Shown in pieces: positions 7,680-9,980 of a stretch of 9,980 nucleotides of DNA (its first letter is position 1; every line of letters starts with the position of its first letter). A program made the translations under genes and the position numbers. The notes beneath the pieces were generated by a model. That model did no database searches. It saw only the letters and a list, made by a program, of their open reading frames with translations, and was not told where the DNA came from. The DNA comes from Methylaequor sp002691245 (GTDB lineage: Bacteria > Pseudomonadota > Alphaproteobacteria > Methylaequorales > Methylaequoraceae): assembly GCA_002691245.1 (NCBI GenBank), contig NZHH01000049.1:1-9980 (forward strand), in the 5' to 3' direction.

Positions 7680-9309
7680 TAAGTTTTTTTGCAGCTTCAA
7701 TAGCCTCAGAGGTTATCTCTTCAGCAGAGAGCATACGTCCTATTTCTTGTATTCTCTCGTCTCTATCTAATTTAATAAGTTTAGTTTCGAATTTATTCTT
7801 GGTTACTTTGTAATGGTTTTGGCCAACTGATGCTACCTGAGGTGAGTGAGTAATTACACAAACTTGACGATTTTCTCCAAGTCTTTTAAGCCTTTGTCCT
7901 ACTGAGGCTGATACAGCTCCACCTATTCCACTATCAACTTCATCAAAAAAAAGAATAGATGATTTATTTTTATCTGCTGTAACTTTAAGGGCTAATGCTA
8001 TTCTACACAATTCACCTCCTGAAGAAATTTTTTTTATTTCATCCATTTTAGATTTTGGATTTGTTTGAAGTTTAAAAGTGACTTTATCCTGTCCTTTGAT
8101 ATTATACTCTGTTTTTTCAATGAAGGTTTTAAAACTTGCATTTTCTAACTTTAAATCTAAAAACTCACTATTCACTTTAAAATCAAGATCTTCGCAATTT
8201 TTTAATCTTTGAGAACTAATTAAATCTGAATGATCAATAAATTTTTTTTTTGTTTCATCAAGATCATTTCTAATTTCCAATAGCTTATTTTCTTTATTAT
8301 CAAGAGATATAACTTTATTTTTTATTGATTCCTCTACTTCTATTAAATTATCCTCCCCAACATTATGCTTTTTTGATAGTTTTTTGTATAATGATATTCT
8401 ATCTTCAATATCGTCGATTGATTTATTACCGTCCTCCTGATTCATATAGCTCTGAAAGAATTTTGAAACCTCTGTTATTTCTAATATTATTGATTCTAAA
8501 GTTTTTATCTGTTTGATTGATTCATCATCCAAAAGATCCTCAATGCTATTTAAGAGTTTAATATTTTCTGAGGCTAGCTTTTCAATTCCTGGAAGACTAT
8601 CAGATGAAAAATTATTATTAACTTTTGATAGGGTTTCATTAATTTTAATAAAATTTTTTATAATCTTTCTTTTTTTTTCTAACTCCTCAAATTCTCCTAA
8701 AACGGCATTTAAATTTCTTAGTTCTTTTAAATTATAATCATATGTTTGTTTAATCTCACTCAATTTTTTGAACTCTTCAAGTTCACTTTTGTATATATTT
8801 TCTTTAGATTTTAAATCCTCCCAAATTTCTTTTAGTTTAGAAAGTATCTCTTTATTAGTACCAAAATTATCTAATGTGTCGATATGTGTAGCATTATCAA
8901 GAAGTCCTTGTTCAGAAAATTGGCTATGAATTTCAATTACGCCTTCTGTAACATCTTTTAGTGTATTTAAGCTTATAAGTGTATCATTTATAAATGATTT
9001 AGATTTTCCATACTCATCTATTATTCTTTTTATTATGATTTCATGATCTGTTTCAATTCCGATATTATCTAGTTTCACTTTTATTTCTGGAAAATGATGT
9101 ATATCAATAATTGCAGTTATTATTGTCTTCTTTCCTTTTTCAGGTTTTATAGATGCTTTCGTTCTTCCACCTGAAATAAGGGATAAAGAGTCTAGAATCA
9201 TAGATTTTCCCGCACCAGTTTCTCCAGTAAAAACCGAAAGTCCATTTTGAAAATTTATTTCAATATGTTGGATTAGAATTAGATTTTTAATTGATAGGTA
9301 TTTTAGCAT
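7663..9309 (-). CDS. recN: DNA repair protein RecN, SMC-like ATPase (548 aa)
   Basis: RecN is an SMC-like ATPase that helps hold broken DNA ends and sister chromatids together during recombinational repair of double-strand breaks. The N-terminal head half carries Walker A GETGAGKS (29-36). A long charged helical region of Lys/Glu/Leu-rich sequence, expected to form the coiled coil, fills about 150-400. The C-terminal head half has the ABC signature SSGGELCRIALAL (429-441), Walker B LFFDEVDSG with Asp456-Glu457, and the ITHSPQVAS switch region. Length matches E. coli RecN (553 aa). The Q-loop stretch reads IHSQFSEQ (Gln130) rather than the commoner IHGQH form. The ATG lies two bases after the bamD stop with no Shine-Dalgarno, so translation is probably coupled to bamD. 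bamD-recN adjacency is common in alphaproteobacteria, where ligA often follows; here the convergent pepP follows instead. No LexA-type operator can be assessed because the operon promoter lies outside the window. Confidence 0.96.
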   Translation of the reverse strand: MLKYLSIKNLILIQHIEINFQNGLSVFTGETGAGKSMILDSLSLISGGRTKASIKPEKGKKTIITAIIDIHHFPEIKVKLDNIGIETDHEIIIKRIIDEYGKSKSFINDTLISLNTLKDVTEGVIEIHSQFSEQGLLDNATHIDTLDNFGTNKEILSKLKEIWEDLKSKENIYKSELEEFKKLSEIKQTYDYNLKELRNLNAVLGEFEELEKKRKIIKNFIKINETLSKVNNNFSSDSLPGIEKLASENIKLLNSIEDLLDDESIKQIKTLESIILEITEVSKFFQSYMNQEDGNKSIDDIEDRISLYKKLSKKHNVGEDNLIEVEESIKNKVISLDNKENKLLEIRNDLDETKKKFIDHSDLISSQRLKNCEDLDFKVNSEFLDLKLENASFKTFIEKTEYNIKGQDKVTFKLQTNPKSKMDEIKKISSGGELCRIALALKVTADKNKSSILFFDEVDSGIGGAVSASVGQRLKRLGENRQVCVITHSPQVASVGQNHYKVTKNKFETKLIKLDRDERIQEIGRMLSAEEITSEAIEAAKKLINDSN

Positions 9310-9311
9310 TA

Positions 9312-9980
9312 TTAAAAAAGCTCAAAATCTTTGTCCTTTAGTTTATTTAAATCAATTGCCTGTTTTTTATATTTTTTTAGACTTGTATTGATTTTATATC
9401 TTTTAGCTAATACATCTCCTTCTTTCTTCCATGAAGATTTAGGGAAATTGTATGAAAGAATTTTATATAAATAATTAGCTTGTTTAACCAAACCAATCGA
9501 GGTGTATGATTCTATTAGTCTGAAAAGTGATTCAGGTGTATGAACTGATCTTTTATATTTTTTAAGAATTTGTTTATAGCGTTTTATAGCAGCTAAATAA
9601 TTACCTTTTGACTGATAAAACTTTCCAATCAATAATTCTTTTGATGATAGATGATTCCTTAGGATTTTAATTATTTCAAACGACTTTTTTTTATACTTTG
9701 AGTTTGGGTATCTATTTGTTAATTCTAAAAATTCCTGTAATGCTTTTGCTGAATATTCCTGATCAAGTTCAATGTTTGGAATTCTCTCATAATAAGAGTA
9801 ACCTTTAAGAAAGATTGCATAAGGTACTAACGGATGATCCGGGTTAAGCTCCGTAAATTTTGATAATGATAATATTGCTTCATCATATTCTCTATTACTA
9901 TAATGTGAAAATCCAATTAACATTTGACCTCTTGCTGACCAGTCAGAATAAGGATACTGAATTTCAAGTTCTGTGAATCG
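9312..9980 (-). CDS. bamD: Outer membrane protein assembly factor BamD (ComL), C-terminal 222 residues; 5' end outside window
   Basis: BamD is the lipoprotein partner of BamA in the complex that folds beta-barrel proteins into the outer membrane. The frame stays open to the right edge, and the residues upstream of the internal ATG at 9923 (FTELEIQYPYSDWSARGQ) are classic BamD sequence, so that ATG is not the start. TPR-like repeats follow: NREYDEAILSLSKFTELNP, the DQEYSAKALQEF segment, IGKFYQSKGNYLAAIKRY, and a final repeat ending NFPKSSWKK. The missing portion, roughly the first 50 residues by family length, should contain the signal peptide and lipobox cysteine, which cannot be checked here. 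The C-terminal tail is lysine-rich and ends DFELF. recN starts two bases downstream. The protein is diverged, but the family assignment is supported by both motifs and the recN neighbour. Confidence 0.92.
   Translation of the reverse strand, partial: RFTELEIQYPYSDWSARGQMLIGFSHYSNREYDEAILSLSKFTELNPDHPLVPYAIFLKGYSYYERIPNIELDQEYSAKALQEFLELTNRYPNSKYKKKSFEIIKILRNHLSSKELLIGKFYQSKGNYLAAIKRYKQILKKYKRSVHTPESLFRLIESYTSIGLVKQANYLYKILSYNFPKSSWKKEGDVLAKRYKINTSLKKYKKQAIDLNKLKDKDFELF

Noticed and set aside
7684..7690. Run of seven T just after the pepP stop as an intrinsic terminator
   Set aside because: The only nearby inverted repeat is the all-AT palindrome at 7657-7666, too weak for a terminator stem. 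The T run encodes lysines of recN on the other strand.
8325..8737. Two small plus-strand open frames opposite recN
   Set aside because: They lie antisense to the recN coiled-coil region, have no recognisable domain and arise from its AT-rich codon pattern.
9921..9923. ATG on the minus strand as start of bamD
   Set aside because: Upstream codons to the window edge match conserved BamD sequence with no stop.
1..9980. Novel defence, mobile or secondary-metabolite system
   Set aside because: All seven genes belong to well-known housekeeping families and leave no unassigned stretch. I saw no direct-repeat arrays, transposase, integrase, tRNA or riboswitch.

Overview
The window is 9,980 bases of AT-rich, densely packed bacterial chromosome holding seven protein-coding genes, two of them cut by the window edges. 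There are no RNA genes, mobile elements, CRISPR arrays or intergenic gaps longer than three bases. Gene content points to an alphaproteobacterium: a two-gene methionine synthase, a bamD-recN pair, a three-domain XPNPEP1-like aminopeptidase P and a UvrD/PcrA helicase. Low GC (roughly 30% by eye), lysine- and asparagine-rich proteins and stop-to-start gaps of 1-3 bases suggest a streamlined marine lineage of SAR11/HIMB59 type. This assignment is an inference from style, not from a marker gene. Unresolved bases (N) occur only between 3446 and 5573, which suggests a metagenomic or otherwise population-derived consensus.

Left part, plus strand (1-7679): the C-terminal end of the homocysteine-binding module of methionine synthase, then a separate gene for its folate, cobalamin and reactivation modules. 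These are followed by uvrD/pcrA, prmA (ribosomal protein L11 methyltransferase, TTG start) and pepP (Xaa-Pro aminopeptidase). Successive genes are separated by only 1, 2, 3 and 1 bases and lack visible Shine-Dalgarno sequences, so they look like one operon with translational coupling.

Right part, minus strand (7663-9980): bamD (5' end outside the window), then recN two bases downstream. The 3' end of recN overlaps the 3' end of pepP by 17 bases in a convergent arrangement.

The genes cover methionine/SAM supply, a SAM-consuming ribosomal methylation, DNA repair (UvrD, RecN), peptide turnover and outer-membrane assembly. I found no sign of a novel system. The points most worth a second look are the methionine synthase junction, where one base separates two genes from one fused gene, and the N cluster, which is biased to third codon positions as real population variation would be.
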